From assembly GCF_017591435.1 (NCBI RefSeq), contig NC_059287.1:8164687-8228686 (forward strand): a stretch of 64,000 bases of DNA. The letters run 5' to 3'. Positions 43,361 to 53,209 of this stretch are shown piece by piece. The position numbers were made by a program, and so were the translations under genes. The stretch's first letter is position 1; each line of letters starts with the position of its first letter. Under the pieces are notes generated by a model that saw only the letters and a list, made by a program, of their open reading frames with translations, made no database searches and was not told where the DNA came from. This DNA comes from Portunus trituberculatus. Its lineage: Eukaryota > Arthropoda > Malacostraca > Decapoda > Portunidae.

Positions 43361-43749
43361 TGTGGCCCCTAAACCTAACACATTTGAGAACAAGAAACCA
43401 GTGGCCCTAGCTAACCCTGTCAACTCTCCTCTAGAACTTTATGACTCGTACATGTATCAAGGTAAAGTGTCCCTGACTGATGGTAAAGACAAGGCAATAA
43501 ATGTCAAGGTTCTGCGTGATACAGGTGCTGCCCAATCCATCTTAAGGGAAGATGTCATCCCTAACATCAAACAGGCTTTCACTGGGAGAAGGTGATCCTT
43601 ACAGGTCTCGAATCACAGCTCTCCTATCCCTTGGCTAATATTAGCTTACAGTGCCCTTTCATTTCAGGAGAGGTTGAGGTAGCCATTAAACCTGGTGAAC
43701 TGCCAGTACCGGGGTACATCTTGTACTGGGTAATGATCTTGCGGGTAAC
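43361..43749 (+). pseudogene. Gypsy aspartic protease
   Basis: In 43362-43595 the active-site block is 'KVLRDTGAAQSILRED' (DTGA). A frameshift near 43,590 separates the rest of the domain. It follows the CCHC knuckle directly, as usual in gag-pol. Confidence 0.85.
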
Positions 43750-45200
43750 TTGGCTGTTCCAAACTTAATTGTTCTTGATTCTCCCTTAACAGAAAGTCCC
43801 ACTAAGACCCTGGACGAAACATCCCCTCACTTCTTCCCAGTGTGTGCAGTCACCAGGTCTCAGTCCAAGTCCCCTGCCCTTTCACCACCTCCTCCACCAA
43901 TGATTGCCTCTACTGACAACTTGTACAATAACATCATTTCAAAGGAGAATTTGATTAATGCTCAGGAACAGGATCTCACTTTGGCTAAGATCAGACATGT
44001 TGCCAGTGAGACAAAGGATATGTCTAAATTGCCTTGTTTTTATTATCAGGAAGGAGTCCTGATGCGTGCCTACAGACCTCCTGAACTGAAACAACTAGAC
44101 ACCTGGTCAGAAACACATCAAGTTGTCATCCCTTGTCTGTAAGACCAGCCATTATAGAACTAGCTCATGATGGATTGTCAGGTCATCTAGGCATCCAAAA
44201 AACCTACAAGAAGGCTCTTCAACATTTTTTTGGCCAGGAATGAAAAAGGATGTGTCACACTATGTAAAAACATGTCACATATGTCAAATTGTGGGTAAGC
44301 CTAACGAACGCCTTGTGCCAGCTCCTCTGACGCCTATTCCAGTTCAGACGGAGCCCTTCGAAAAGATCGTTCTAGACTGCGTAGGGCCCTTACCCAAAAC
44401 CAAACGAGGGAATCAGTATTTGTTAACCCTCATGGATCCCACTACCAGGTACCCTGAAGCATTCCCTCTTAAGAACATCACATCAAAGACCATTGTAAAA
44501 CATCTAATACATTTTTTCACCTCGGTAGGAATTCCAAAACAAATTCAGTCTGACAAGGGTAGCAATTTCACTAGCAATTTTTTCCAACAGATAGTGAATG
44601 AGCTAAACATCGACCATGTAACCTCCTCGGCTTACCACCCCAATCCCAAGGCTGTCTGGAGCGGTTTCACCAAACATTAAAATCCATGATGAAGAAGTAT
44701 TGCTTGGAGCATCAAGGAGACTGGGATGAAAGTATCTCTTTCCTTCTCTTCGCTTTAAGAGAATCTCCTCAAGATTCTTTAGGTTACTCCCTTTTGAATT
44801 ACTCTATGGTAGACAGATCAGGGGGCCTCTCAAAATATTAAAGGATCAATGGTTTACTCAAAATACTCCTTCAAGCCCCAGTGTGTCTGACTACATCAGT
44901 AACCTTAAGAATAAAATCAGTGAAGTCAGATCTTTTGCTAAATCAAACTTCCTCAAATCTCAAACTAAAATGCAACAAAATTCTCTTCCCAAATCTGTCA
45001 TGAGAAGTTTCAAACCAGGAGACAAGGTTTTACTTTTTCTCCCACTCCAGGCAATGCTCTTCACAGTAAGTTCATGGGACCTTATGTTGTGGCTCAAAAA
45101 CTAAGTCCATTAAACTATGTGGTCCACACTCCTGACCGTCGTAAGGATTCCCAACTAGTTCATATTAATCTAATGAAACCTTACCACTCCAGAGAACCAG
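43750..45200 (+). pseudogene. Gypsy integrase, located upstream of RT
   Basis: The HHCC zinc domain spans about 44150-44290 ('HDGLSGHLG' to 'CHICQIVGKPNERL'). The catalytic core has Asp in 'KIVLDCVGPLPKTK' and Asp in 'IQSDKGSNFTSNF'; the Glu region lies just after a frameshift near 44646. The C-terminal part has 'FKPGDKVLLFLP' and, in another frame, 'KFMGPYVVAQKLSPLNYVVH', the GPY/F module. Its place before the RT is the striking point. Confidence 0.88.
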
Positions 45201-45228
45201 AGGACGACTTGTCTCGCACTGTACCTGT

Positions 45229-46240
45229 ATGTCTGGTAGGGAAGGAGTCTGGTCCTGTGCCCCCGAGGAAGAGTCCGACATCGAATTCCTCTTCTCGTCA
45301 CCTAAAGGACGCCCCTCAAACAGCCAAATCATGTCCAACCTTGATGAGGTGTTTCTTTCCTTAACACCTTCACAACAGTCTGATCTTAAAAAGTTATTGC
45401 TAGACTTTTCAGAAATCACAGGTGACCTTCCAGGACTTTGTACTACTATCCAACATGATATAACATTAATATCTAATGACATCAAGCCTATAAGACAACC
45501 AGCCTATCGCATTTCACCCATTAAAAGAGACTTGATGAAAAAGAGGTAGACTATCTGCTCTGTCATCACCTTGCAGAACCTAGTATATCCCCTGGGCTTC
45601 TCCCTGCCTGTTAACATCTAAGCCAGATGGTAGTAGTCGATTTTGCACCGACTACAGGAAATTAAATAAAGTGACGGTGCCAGACTCCTACCCATTGCCC
45701 TTGATAGAGGACCTTATAGATAGTATAGGAGTAGCCAAATTTGTAACCACTATAGATTTACTTAAAGGTTACTACCAGATTCCCTCTCGGACGAGGCCCG
45801 AATAATATCCGCCTTCATCACCCCCTTCGGACTATACCAATACACAGTGATGCCCTTTGGCTTGTCTAATGCTCCCGCCACCTTCCAGAGGGCTATAAAT
45901 TACATCACCCAGGACTTGGAGGGAACATCTGCCTATCTGGACGACCTGGTGGTGACTTCGGACGGCTGGGTGACACATCTGACCCGTCTCCGGAGGCTGA
46001 TGGGTCGGTTGCAGGAAGCCGGGCTTACAATCAACCTGGCCAAGTCCACCTTCGGGAAGTCTACGGTGGTCTACCTGGGACATGTGGTGGGAACGGCAAG
46101 GTTCGCCCCAAGAGAGCCAACGTGGAGGCCATCCTTGGCTTCCTGTCCCTACCACCAGGAAAGCTCTCATGAGGTTCTTGGGGATGGCTGGTTTCTACAG
46201 ACGATTCTGTAGGAACTTCTCCACCCTGGCCGCCCCTGAC
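45229..46240 (+). pseudogene. Gypsy reverse transcriptase
   Basis: It starts with 'DITLISNDIKPIRQPAYRIS', then motifs in a shifted frame (about 45,600-45,780: a 'FCTDYRKLNKVTVPDSYPLP' block and 'TTIDLLKGYYQIP'). The frame 45847-46212 has 'MPFGLSNAPATFQRAI' and 'SAYLDDLVVTSD' (YLDD). The base composition turns GC-rich at about 45,780 inside this domain. Confidence 0.9.
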
Positions 46241-46783
46241 GGACCTTATCAGCACTTCCGTCCCCTTCCACTGGACCCCGACCTGTGACCAAGCCTTCCA
46301 ACATCTCAAGGCGTTCCTCTCCTCGGAGCCAGTGGTCTGGACGCCAGATCACTCCCGCCCCTTCCATCTACAAGTGGACGCGAGTGGAGTTGGAGTGGGT
46401 GCTGTCCTACTACAAGCGGACCCCACAAGCGGCATCCTCCATCCCATCGCCTATCACTCCACCAAGCTGAAGAAACATCAACTCAACTACTCCACCATCG
46501 AGAAGGAGGCTCTGGCACTCGTCCTGGCGCTCCAACGTTTTGAGTGCTACCTTCATCCTGGCCCTCAAACTACGAAGGTCTTCACCGATCACAACCCTCT
46601 GGCCTTCCTTCACGCCATGAAGAGCCGAAACCAACGCATACTTAGGTGGGCTTTGTTAACTCAACCTTTAACTTGGAAGTCCACCGTATCAAGGGGTGGA
46701 CAACATCATCACCGACGCCTTATCAAGATCTCCCGTCTCACCTCCTTCATGAGCCCATTACGGAGGTCTTAGGGGGGAGGAAA
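46241..46783 (+). pseudogene. Gypsy RNase H and polypurine tract
   Basis: 46332-46772 has 'FHLQVDASGVGVGAVLLQ' (Asp), 'NYSTIEKEALALVLALQRF' (Glu) and 'KVFTDHNPLAFLHAMKSRNQ' (Asp). The frame ends just before the polypurine tract 'aggggggaggaaa' (46771-46783), which abuts the 3' LTR. There is no integrase after RNase H. Confidence 0.9.
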
Positions 46784-47446
46784 TGTTACGGCCCGCCCGT
46801 AACATACTCCACTACCATCACCTCCTCCGCTTGTTACCTCGTTCGCCACCTCTCACCTCCCTTCCACGTCACCGTCTCATGAACCTTCCACGCCACCGTC
46901 TCATGAACCCTCCACGTCACTGTCTCATGAAGCCCGCTACTGTCCCGAAGTTGGATTCACGCGGCCCCATTCGACTCAACCGGAAGTGTTAAGCCAGCTC
47001 TGGCTTTCTGGAAGTCAGTTGAGGTCCAGGCCTCAACCAGTGAACACAACGCCTCTTGGACTACCGTGGGATCAACCATCACCCAGCACTTCACCACTGC
47101 GACACCTCATAAGTATCACTTCCCTCGTCCGTGTTTTCCACATTGCCTCCATATAGGATTAGGATTATTGTTAGGTATTAAGTTGGGTTCTTTATATTTA
47201 TTTATGTGTTATATGTATATGTGTATGTCATTTTCTTGTGTTTCATGTTATATATGTGTATGTCAGTTTCATGTGTTTCATGTCATATCTATATGTGTGT
47301 CAGTTTCATTATTGAGTTATTAAATAGCTTTTTAAGTGCCCCCTTTGCATATCCTCACCAGTTGAACCTGCAGTGTTTTTTTTTTATTGTTATTGTTCAC
47401 CGGCTCCCTGATGCCAATCTTACCCGTTTAATCAGTGAACGTAACA
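46784..47446 (+). repeat. Gypsy 3' LTR, 663 bp
   Basis: TGTTACGG...GTGAACGTAACA; partner of 40716-41384. Confidence 0.93.
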
Positions 47447-47484
47447 TACCTCCATCCGTCTCATGTAGTACCTCAGTGACGCAG

Positions 47485-49289
47485 TTAAAATGTGGCCATC
47501 CTGGCCACATCCGGGTGTTCACAGAGGACGCGAGGCTCTCTGGCACTAGAATACAAGGCGGCGTGGAGGCTAGGATTAACCAAGGCAGCCTTCCCGTAAA
47601 CCTCCTGACCCGCCACACTGTAAATCTTAGCAAACCTGCTTGAAAAATAGCCAACTGAGGTTGGTTTCTTCTCATTAGTCTTCAAATAAGTACTGTCGGC
47701 TTGCTCCATGAAAACCCTGACAGGCTGTGCCCTTCCAAGGAGGATGGGTCCCTTCTTGTAGGTGAGTTGCTGGTACCCAGGGCCACAGGGCATTCCAGGT
47801 CAAACCATTGGCCCATGGCATCTTCAGAAACTGAGTCAATGTAGTTCATCATACATGGAGGGGCCATGAAGCGGGAACTCATGCCCCTCATCTCCCTCCA
47901 GGCCTGTTGGTAACCCGTCATGCCTCTCTGAGTTGCTGCATGCCCTGTAAGGCCCCGGAGACAGCGAGGCCCCTGAATCCTGCCACCCAGAACAAGAAGG
48001 GAGAGGAGAGCCAAGCAGGACACGCCGATCGCAAGCATCTGCCAGAAAAAGATCACCTCCAGGATGACGGCTGTCTAAGCGTGTCGGGTCGTGCCGAGGA
48101 GGAGACACATCAGCCAAAACAGAGGCAACATGAACTCTGTGGAGACTTGTATGAGCAGGACAGTGGGTTTGTTTGGGCCGTAGGGGGGTCGTCAGACACT
48201 GGGCCCTTGTTGGCTGAACGGACAGAGGAGGCAGCCCGTGGGGAAGGCATGAGCATGCCATCCTGTGGGCGGAGAGACAAGGCAAGAGGGCAAGTGTCTC
48301 TCCCGGCCGGGCCTTCACCCAAGGCCATTGAGGGGAGGGCCAGGCCTACCGCACCAGCCCACCTCCCCTCAGTCCCCCCCCCACCGACCGGTCCCATGAA
48401 GGGCGGCAGCCGGACACCACTGAGGTGGGGACAAGAACACTTAAGAGGCACCTCTAGTCCTCGGACAGCACCTCCCCCAGCCCCCTGACTTGGTGTGACT
48501 GCACACACCTTTCCTTTTTGTGTCAGGACTCGGGGGGGTGGCGGGGACACTGAATTGCATCAGGTCCGGGTCTGAAGACAAGGGCACAGCTGGAAGAGAG
48601 GGGTCAGTAGCGGGGAGGTGGGGCACAGAACCACACAAATCTCCTATCTGAGAAGCAACAAGAGTGTTGACTAAAGCAAGCAACTCCTCCTGTCAAGACT
48701 TCAAAAACAAAGAGAGGTCAATAGCAACAGGAGGCTTAGTGCCCTGCTGGGAAGCCAAATTCCCAGCAGATAGCTCATCCTGGGACAAAACACTAATGTC
48801 CTGAAACGAAATCTCTGAGCCGTTATGAACATCAGACAAAACAGAGGCAGCCAGTGAAACCCTTGTCCCCTGAATAGAAGGAGGTGCCTTAACAGACTGC
48901 AATGTGCCTACATCACAGGAAACATTACAAAAGGGGGCAACAGAACTATGTGAATGTTTTACCTTGGCACATCTCTTGAGCCTCAAACCACACTGGTACT
49001 TATGCGCGGCAAGGACTTTATCACTGCTCCAAGTAGAACACTCATCACACCTCTTACCTGGGTTGCAGATATCTCTGCAATTAACACAAACAGAATGAGG
49101 GTCCTGGAGGAAACTGCCCAAGACCCTGGTGCAGTTTGGTCTCGAGCAAACCCTTCTAGAAGGCTTAGAAGATGACTGAGAACCGTAAGAAACAGGCGTG
49201 GAAGCAGCCCCATCCATCAGCAAACTACTCTCCCGAGCAGCAGCAGGCTGCTCTGGTCGAATATGCTGCCCATTAAGGTCCTCCGCCAT
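47485..49289 (-). pseudogene. DIRS-A gag-like region, N-terminal parts
   Basis: I take Met 49289 ('MAEDLNGQHIRPEQPAAARE') as start, although the frame is open further upstream. It carries Cys clusters ('SVCVNCRDICNPGKRCDECS') that could bind zinc. An in-frame TGA at about 48693 precedes 'QEELLALVNTLVASQIGDLC'. Later pieces run through 47836-48318 and 47485-47793 ('VGYFSSRFAKIYSVAGQEVY') with frame changes. The region is GC-rich and proline-rich in its middle. It continues at 35,438 beyond the insert. Confidence 0.65.
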
Positions 49290-49389
49290 GAAAACACAAA
49301 GAAACCGGCAGAGAAAGCACTTGAAAAGTTCAAGAAGTGAAACAGGGATGGAAGCGCAGCACGTGTTAACACGATGCGCACCCAAAATT

Positions 49390-49553
49390 AACTAAGGGGC
49401 AGCGCAGCCGATCCCATCGGCAGCGCCGGGCACTGCACTGGCAGGCATAGCGCCAGGAGGAAATTTTTGTAATCTCGGCGGATGAAAGTAAGTGAGACAG
49501 TGGAACTGCTAGTTTTTTGTATGAAAAACAGGTGTCTGTGATAGAACTATATT
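49390..49553. repeat. DIRS-A 5' terminus
   Basis: Counterpart of 31366-31610; also shared with the isolated terminus at 14173-14292. Confidence 0.75.
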
Positions 49554-49910
49554 TTCTAACATCTTTCAGACATCTTCCCTTTCTCAGCTTTTTACAATGC
49601 AATATTGTGCTTCAAATATCATATTCTTCTCTCAGGATCAGTTTTTCATTATCCACTTGGTCCATTCCATTGATCAATTTATAAACTTGTATCAGATCCC
49701 CTCTCTCCCTTCTCTGTTAGTTTCTCCTCATATGTCATCCCTTCAAGTTCTGGAACCATTCTTGTAGCCATTTTTTGTAGTCTCTCCAACTTTTTTATGT
49801 GTTTCTTTTTATGCGGGGTCCACACTACTCTTGCATATTCCAATCTGAGTCTTATTATAGTACTTATCAATTTCTTCATCATTTCTTTGTTCATGTAGTG
49901 AAATGCTAAG
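49554..49910 (-). mobile_element. LINE fragment i, truncated at both ends
   Basis: Minus strand: 'MVPELEGMTYEEKL' and 'LRLEYARVVWTPHKKKHIKK' from the RT thumb and tail. Its 3' end is missing (cut at the DIRS-A terminus) and its 5' end meets the 3' tail of the next LINE. Confidence 0.88.
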
Positions 49911-50305
49911 TGTGCGTGTATTTACCTAGTTGTAGTTTTACAGGGTCTGGGCTTTATGCTCATGTGGCCCTGTCTCCATATCTACACTTATCCAATTTTT
50001 CTTTAAAACTATGCACACTTGTTGCTGACACCACTTCCTCACTCAAACTGTTCCAAGTCTCAACACATCTTTATGGAAACTATATTTTTTAACATCTCTC
50101 AGACATCTTCCCTTCCTCAGTTTCTTACTATGTGATCTTGTGCTTCTAGTGTCATATTCTTCTCTCAGGATTAGTTTCTCATTATCCACTTGATACATTC
50201 CGTTAATCAATTTATAAACTTGTATCAGATCCCCTTTCTCTCTTCTCTGTTCCAGGGTTGGTAGAACCATAGCTTTTAGTCTCTCCTCATATGTCATCCC
50301 TTTAA

Positions 50306-51059
50306 CCCGTAAAGTCCGACAGGCCTTAAATATGGCTGCATAGCACACTTCCGATAGTCCTTAAATGGGGCAGCTACTTTGAGCGCTAATAAAAACCGCG
50401 CTAGCATTGGTAGCGCTGCTATATTTGGTCATGACGTAGGCCTATGGTAGTACTGTCGGCTCCCAGGAAGCACACCGCTCTAGCCAGCTAGTCTCCCGCA
50501 AATTTCTGTGAGGTGCGTGAGCGTCGTGTCGCGGTGATAATTATTTACGTATTTACGTATTTACTTATTCAAGGAACTATTATTTACAACTATGGCTACT
50601 GGTGCCAAGAGGAAGCTAAAGTTTAGTGATAAAAGTGATAGACAAGGCAGGACAAGACGCAAAGTGCACAGGTTGGAGGTAGATTCCGACCCTGCTATTG
50701 TGACAACATCGTCACCCACGCTTGATAAAAACATACGTAACTATAATCAGCCAATATGAGTGAAAACACGAAAAACATGTGAAAACACATAAAAACATGA
50801 GCAGTGCCTTACATTATGTAAGAATACACATAAAAGCACCTCCCCCGAGTTGCCGCTACCACAATCTTCTCCAATTATCAGTTATTATTCTGAGACAACC
50901 ATAGTGAGTAGAGCAATAAAAATAAAAACTTGTAGGATGATGCATTGTCATGTCTACTAACAGCAGATTTTTTTCCAGAGTAATTCATGAGTTGATTTTT
51001 TTTTATGATAATTGCGGTAATGGGAGGGTGCGAATTTTGCGGCCATCGGTCTTAGCGGG
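50306..51059. mobile_element. Non-autonomous piggyBac-like element, 754 bp
   Basis: It is flanked by TTAA on both sides (50302-50305, 51060-51063), with inverted ends 'cccgtaaagtccgac' and 'cccgctaagaccgat'. TTAA plus a CCC-type end is the piggyBac hallmark. The target is LINE sequence: undisturbed copies in this window read 'atcccttcaaattctggaac' at the site. Confidence 0.92.
50592..50759 (+). CDS. 55-aa ORF inside the piggyBac-like element
   Basis: Starts ATG 50592 ('MATGAKRKLKFSDKSDRQGR') and ends TGA at 50757-50759. The peptide is basic then acidic. Its place after the 5' end suggests a remnant of a transposase N-terminus, but there is no catalytic part and I cannot confirm homology. Confidence 0.35.
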   Translation: MATGAKRKLKFSDKSDRQGRTRRKVHRLEVDSDPAIVTTSSPTLDKNIRNYNQPI

Positions 51060-51205
51060 TTAAATTCTGGAACCATTCTTGTAGCCATTTTTTGTAGTCT
51101 CTCCAATTTCTTTATGTGTTTCTTTTTATTGTGTGTGCTTCTTTTTATTGTATTTACCTAGTTGTAGTTTTACAGGGCCTGGGCTTTACGCTCGTGTGGC
51201 CCCGT

Positions 51206-51617
51206 TATGATAGACAGACTACTTTTAATGCGCAGTAGGCTACCGTATGTACTGAGGCTGTGTATTGTTCCGCCCCCACGCGACGCCAGTCTGGTCCCCA
51301 ACGCAGCTTCGGGGAGAGACTCACGATCACGTTCCGCCAGGTATCTTGCTTGCCTCCTTGTCTGACAGGTTATCCTGTCCTGCACAGCCAGTCTACTCTA
51401 CACTGTCAGACTCCAGTTGTCTAGACTGAAATTTTACATCATCACGCTTGCTACAAGCCTCACTCTAACCGCTACCAACTACAAGTCTCACTCCAGCCGC
51501 CGGCAACTTCTCAAGCCTCCTCATGTCTACTCGCTACCAAGTCTCCAAGCTTTTGTATCTTACAAATAAACACAGGGATCTGGCCCCCAGTGTTTCTTCT
51601 TCAACAACACCAGGACA
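51206..51617. mobile_element. Candidate solo LTR, 412 bp
   Basis: The insert interrupts the LINE 3' UTR and is flanked by CCGT on both sides (51202-51205, 51618-51621). Intact LINE copies read 'gtggccccgtctccatatct' with one CCGT. It ends in ...GGACA and has an aataaa signal at 51565-51570, like an LTR. The start TATGATAG is not the canonical TG, so LTR identity is a proposal. A 4-bp duplication fits Gypsy-type integration. Confidence 0.6.
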
Positions 51618-51818
51618 CCGTCTCCATATCTACACTTATCCAATTTTTCTTTAAATCTATGCACACTGTTTGTTGACACCACTTCTTCACTCAAACTGTT
51701 CCAGGTCTCAACACATCTTTGTGGAAAACTATATTTTTAACATCTCTCAGACATCTTCCCTTTCTCAGCTTTTTACTATGCGATTTTGTGCTTCGAATGT
51801 CATATTCTTCTCTCAGGA

Positions 51819-53165
51819 TCAGTTTCTCATTATCCACAGTTCCACATTATCCATTCCCTTGATCAATTTATAAACTTGTATCAGATCCCCTTTTCCCCTT
51901 CTCTGTTCCAGGGTTGGTAGATCCATAGCCTTTAGTCTCTCCTCATATGTCATCCCTTCAAATTCTGGAACCACTCTTGTAGCCATTTTTTGTAGTCTCT
52001 CCAACTTCCTTATGTGTTTCTCTTTATGAGGGGTCCCCACTACACCTACATATTCCAACCTGGGTCTTATTATAGTACTTATCAATTTCTTCATCATTTC
52101 TTTATCCATGTAGTGAAATGCTAATCCAATATTCCTTAGCAAATTATATGTCTCTCTGAAAATTCTATCAATATGGCTTACCAGTTGATTGTTTTCTTCC
52201 ATCGTCACTCCTAAGTCCTTTTCCTTTTTTAATTTTCTCTAGTTCTATTCTATCTCCCATCTTATAGACTCCCATGGGTTGTCTTTCACTCTTTCCCATT
52301 TCCATGACATGGCTTTTGTCCACATCGAATTCCATTTCCCACTTTTTACTCCATTCCCAGATCTTATTTAGTTCTTCCTGCAATATTTCACAATCCTCTT
52401 TTTGCTTTATAACTCTGCACAGTTTCGTATCATCCGCACACAGATTTATGTAGCTGTTCACTCCTTCTGGCATGTCGTTAATATATATGAGGAAAAGTAT
52501 TGGTGCCAATACTGATCCCTGCGGCACTCCGTTTTCTACTGCTCTCCACTTGGATTTCATATCTTTAACTACTGTCCTTATTTCTCTCCCCCTCAAATAA
52601 TTTCCCACCCATCTCAATGTGCTTCCTTTTAAGCCACCCTTCTCCTCTAATTTCCACAATAATCTTGTATGTGGCACTTTGTCAAATGCCTTTTTTTTAA
52701 ATCCAAGTAAATACAGTCAATCCATCCCTCTCTCTCTTGTACTCTATCAACTATTCTAGAGTAGAAACTCAGTAAATTAGTTACACATGACTGTCTTTTT
52801 CTAAAACCAAATTGGCTATTTGATATTAATTTGTTGTCTTCAAGAAACTCGATCCATTGTTTCTTTACTATTCTTTCACACATCTTGCATATTACAATAG
52901 TTAGTGATTCCGGTCTGTAATTTAAAGGTTCTTCCTTCCTTCTCCTCTTATATAATATGGGAACCACCTCAGCTCTTTTCCATTCTACTGGTACTGTTCC
53001 ATTTTCTATTGAGCATTTTATGATGTTGTATATAGGACTTGCTAGTTCTTCCCTACATTCTTTCAGTATTCTGCCTGAGACTTCATCTGGTCCCATTGCC
53101 TTCCTTTCATCCAATTCCTTCATTAACTCTTTTATTCCAAGCTTGGTTACTTTAACCTCTTTCAT
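51819..53165 (-). pseudogene. LINE reverse transcriptase (fragment iii)
   Basis: The N-terminal frame 52647-53165 has 'MGPDEVSGRILKECREELAS' and 'PVEWKRAEVVPILYKRR'. 52168-52677 has 'VPQGSVLAPILFLIYINDMP' and 'LCADDTKLCRVIK' (CADD, catalytic Asp pair intact). 51819-52208 has the thumb and tail. Frameshifts near 52,670 and 52,190 split it. It is the best-preserved RT of the main LINE family here. Confidence 0.9.
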
Positions 53166-53209
53166 ATAGACGGTCTCTCTATTACCCTGTGGCCTTTCAA
53201 ATTTGGATT

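Larger units (their letters stand above)
40716..47446 (+). mobile_element. Ty3/Gypsy LTR retrotransposon with Gmr1-like pol order
   Basis: LTRs lie at 40716-41384 and 46784-47446 with TGTTA/TAACA ends, and a 4-bp duplication TACC flanks them (40712-40715, 47447-47450). Internally a gag with CCHC knuckle, protease (DTGA), integrase (HHCC, DDE, GPY/F), then RT (YLDD) and RNase H come in that order, ending at the polypurine tract. Integrase before RT is not the usual Gypsy order; it is known from Gmr1-type elements. Multiple frameshifts make it inactive. Confidence 0.93.
40560..47493. mobile_element. Small palindromic DIRS derivative C, split by the Gypsy element
   Basis: A perfect 32-bp inverted repeat ('acattttaactgcgtcactg' and 'aggtactacatg') occurs at 40568-40599 and 47462-47493. 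It is homologous to the DIRS-B repeat but diverged. Leaving out the Gypsy (40716-47446) and one TACC, the element is only about 200 bp. The part at 40600-40715, complemented, also matches the DIRS-B leader ('gatcgccatccattcc'). It looks like two DIRS ends joined with little between. Confidence 0.65.
31366..49553 (-). mobile_element. DIRS-type tyrosine-recombinase retrotransposon A, interrupted
   Basis: The minus strand reads gag-like ORFs (49.29-47.49 and 35.42-34.85 kb), a DIRS RT with YLDD, RNase H and a tyrosine recombinase. The ends are inverted and split: 'tctatcacagacacctgttt' at the 5' end (complement of about 49,530-49,550) recurs inverted at 31,570-31,600. The adjacent block with 'gccgatgggatcggctgc' lies on the far side at about 31,440. 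This fits DIRS termini plus an internal complementary region. A 12-kb insert (35,439-47,493) splits gag; without it the element is about 6.1 kb, a normal DIRS size. Confidence 0.85.
49913..51145 (-). mobile_element. LINE fragment ii, split by a piggyBac-like element
   Basis: It begins with the shared 3' signature after 'gtgcgtg' and includes 'MTYEERLKAMVLPTLEQRRE' in 50043-50348. The body resumes at 51064 right after the piggyBac-like insert and is 5'-truncated near 51145. Confidence 0.9.
51148..53209 (-). mobile_element. LINE fragment iii, split by a candidate solo LTR
   Basis: The 3' signature at 51150-51205 is followed by an insert (51206-51617). The LINE resumes at 51622 and runs through the RT (51819-53165) to about 53209, where a DIRS fragment begins. 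Confidence 0.9.

Noticed and set aside
47907..48488. 193-aa plus-strand open frame in the GC-rich region
   Set aside because: It is antisense to the DIRS-A gag-like region. Open only because the composition is GC-rich.
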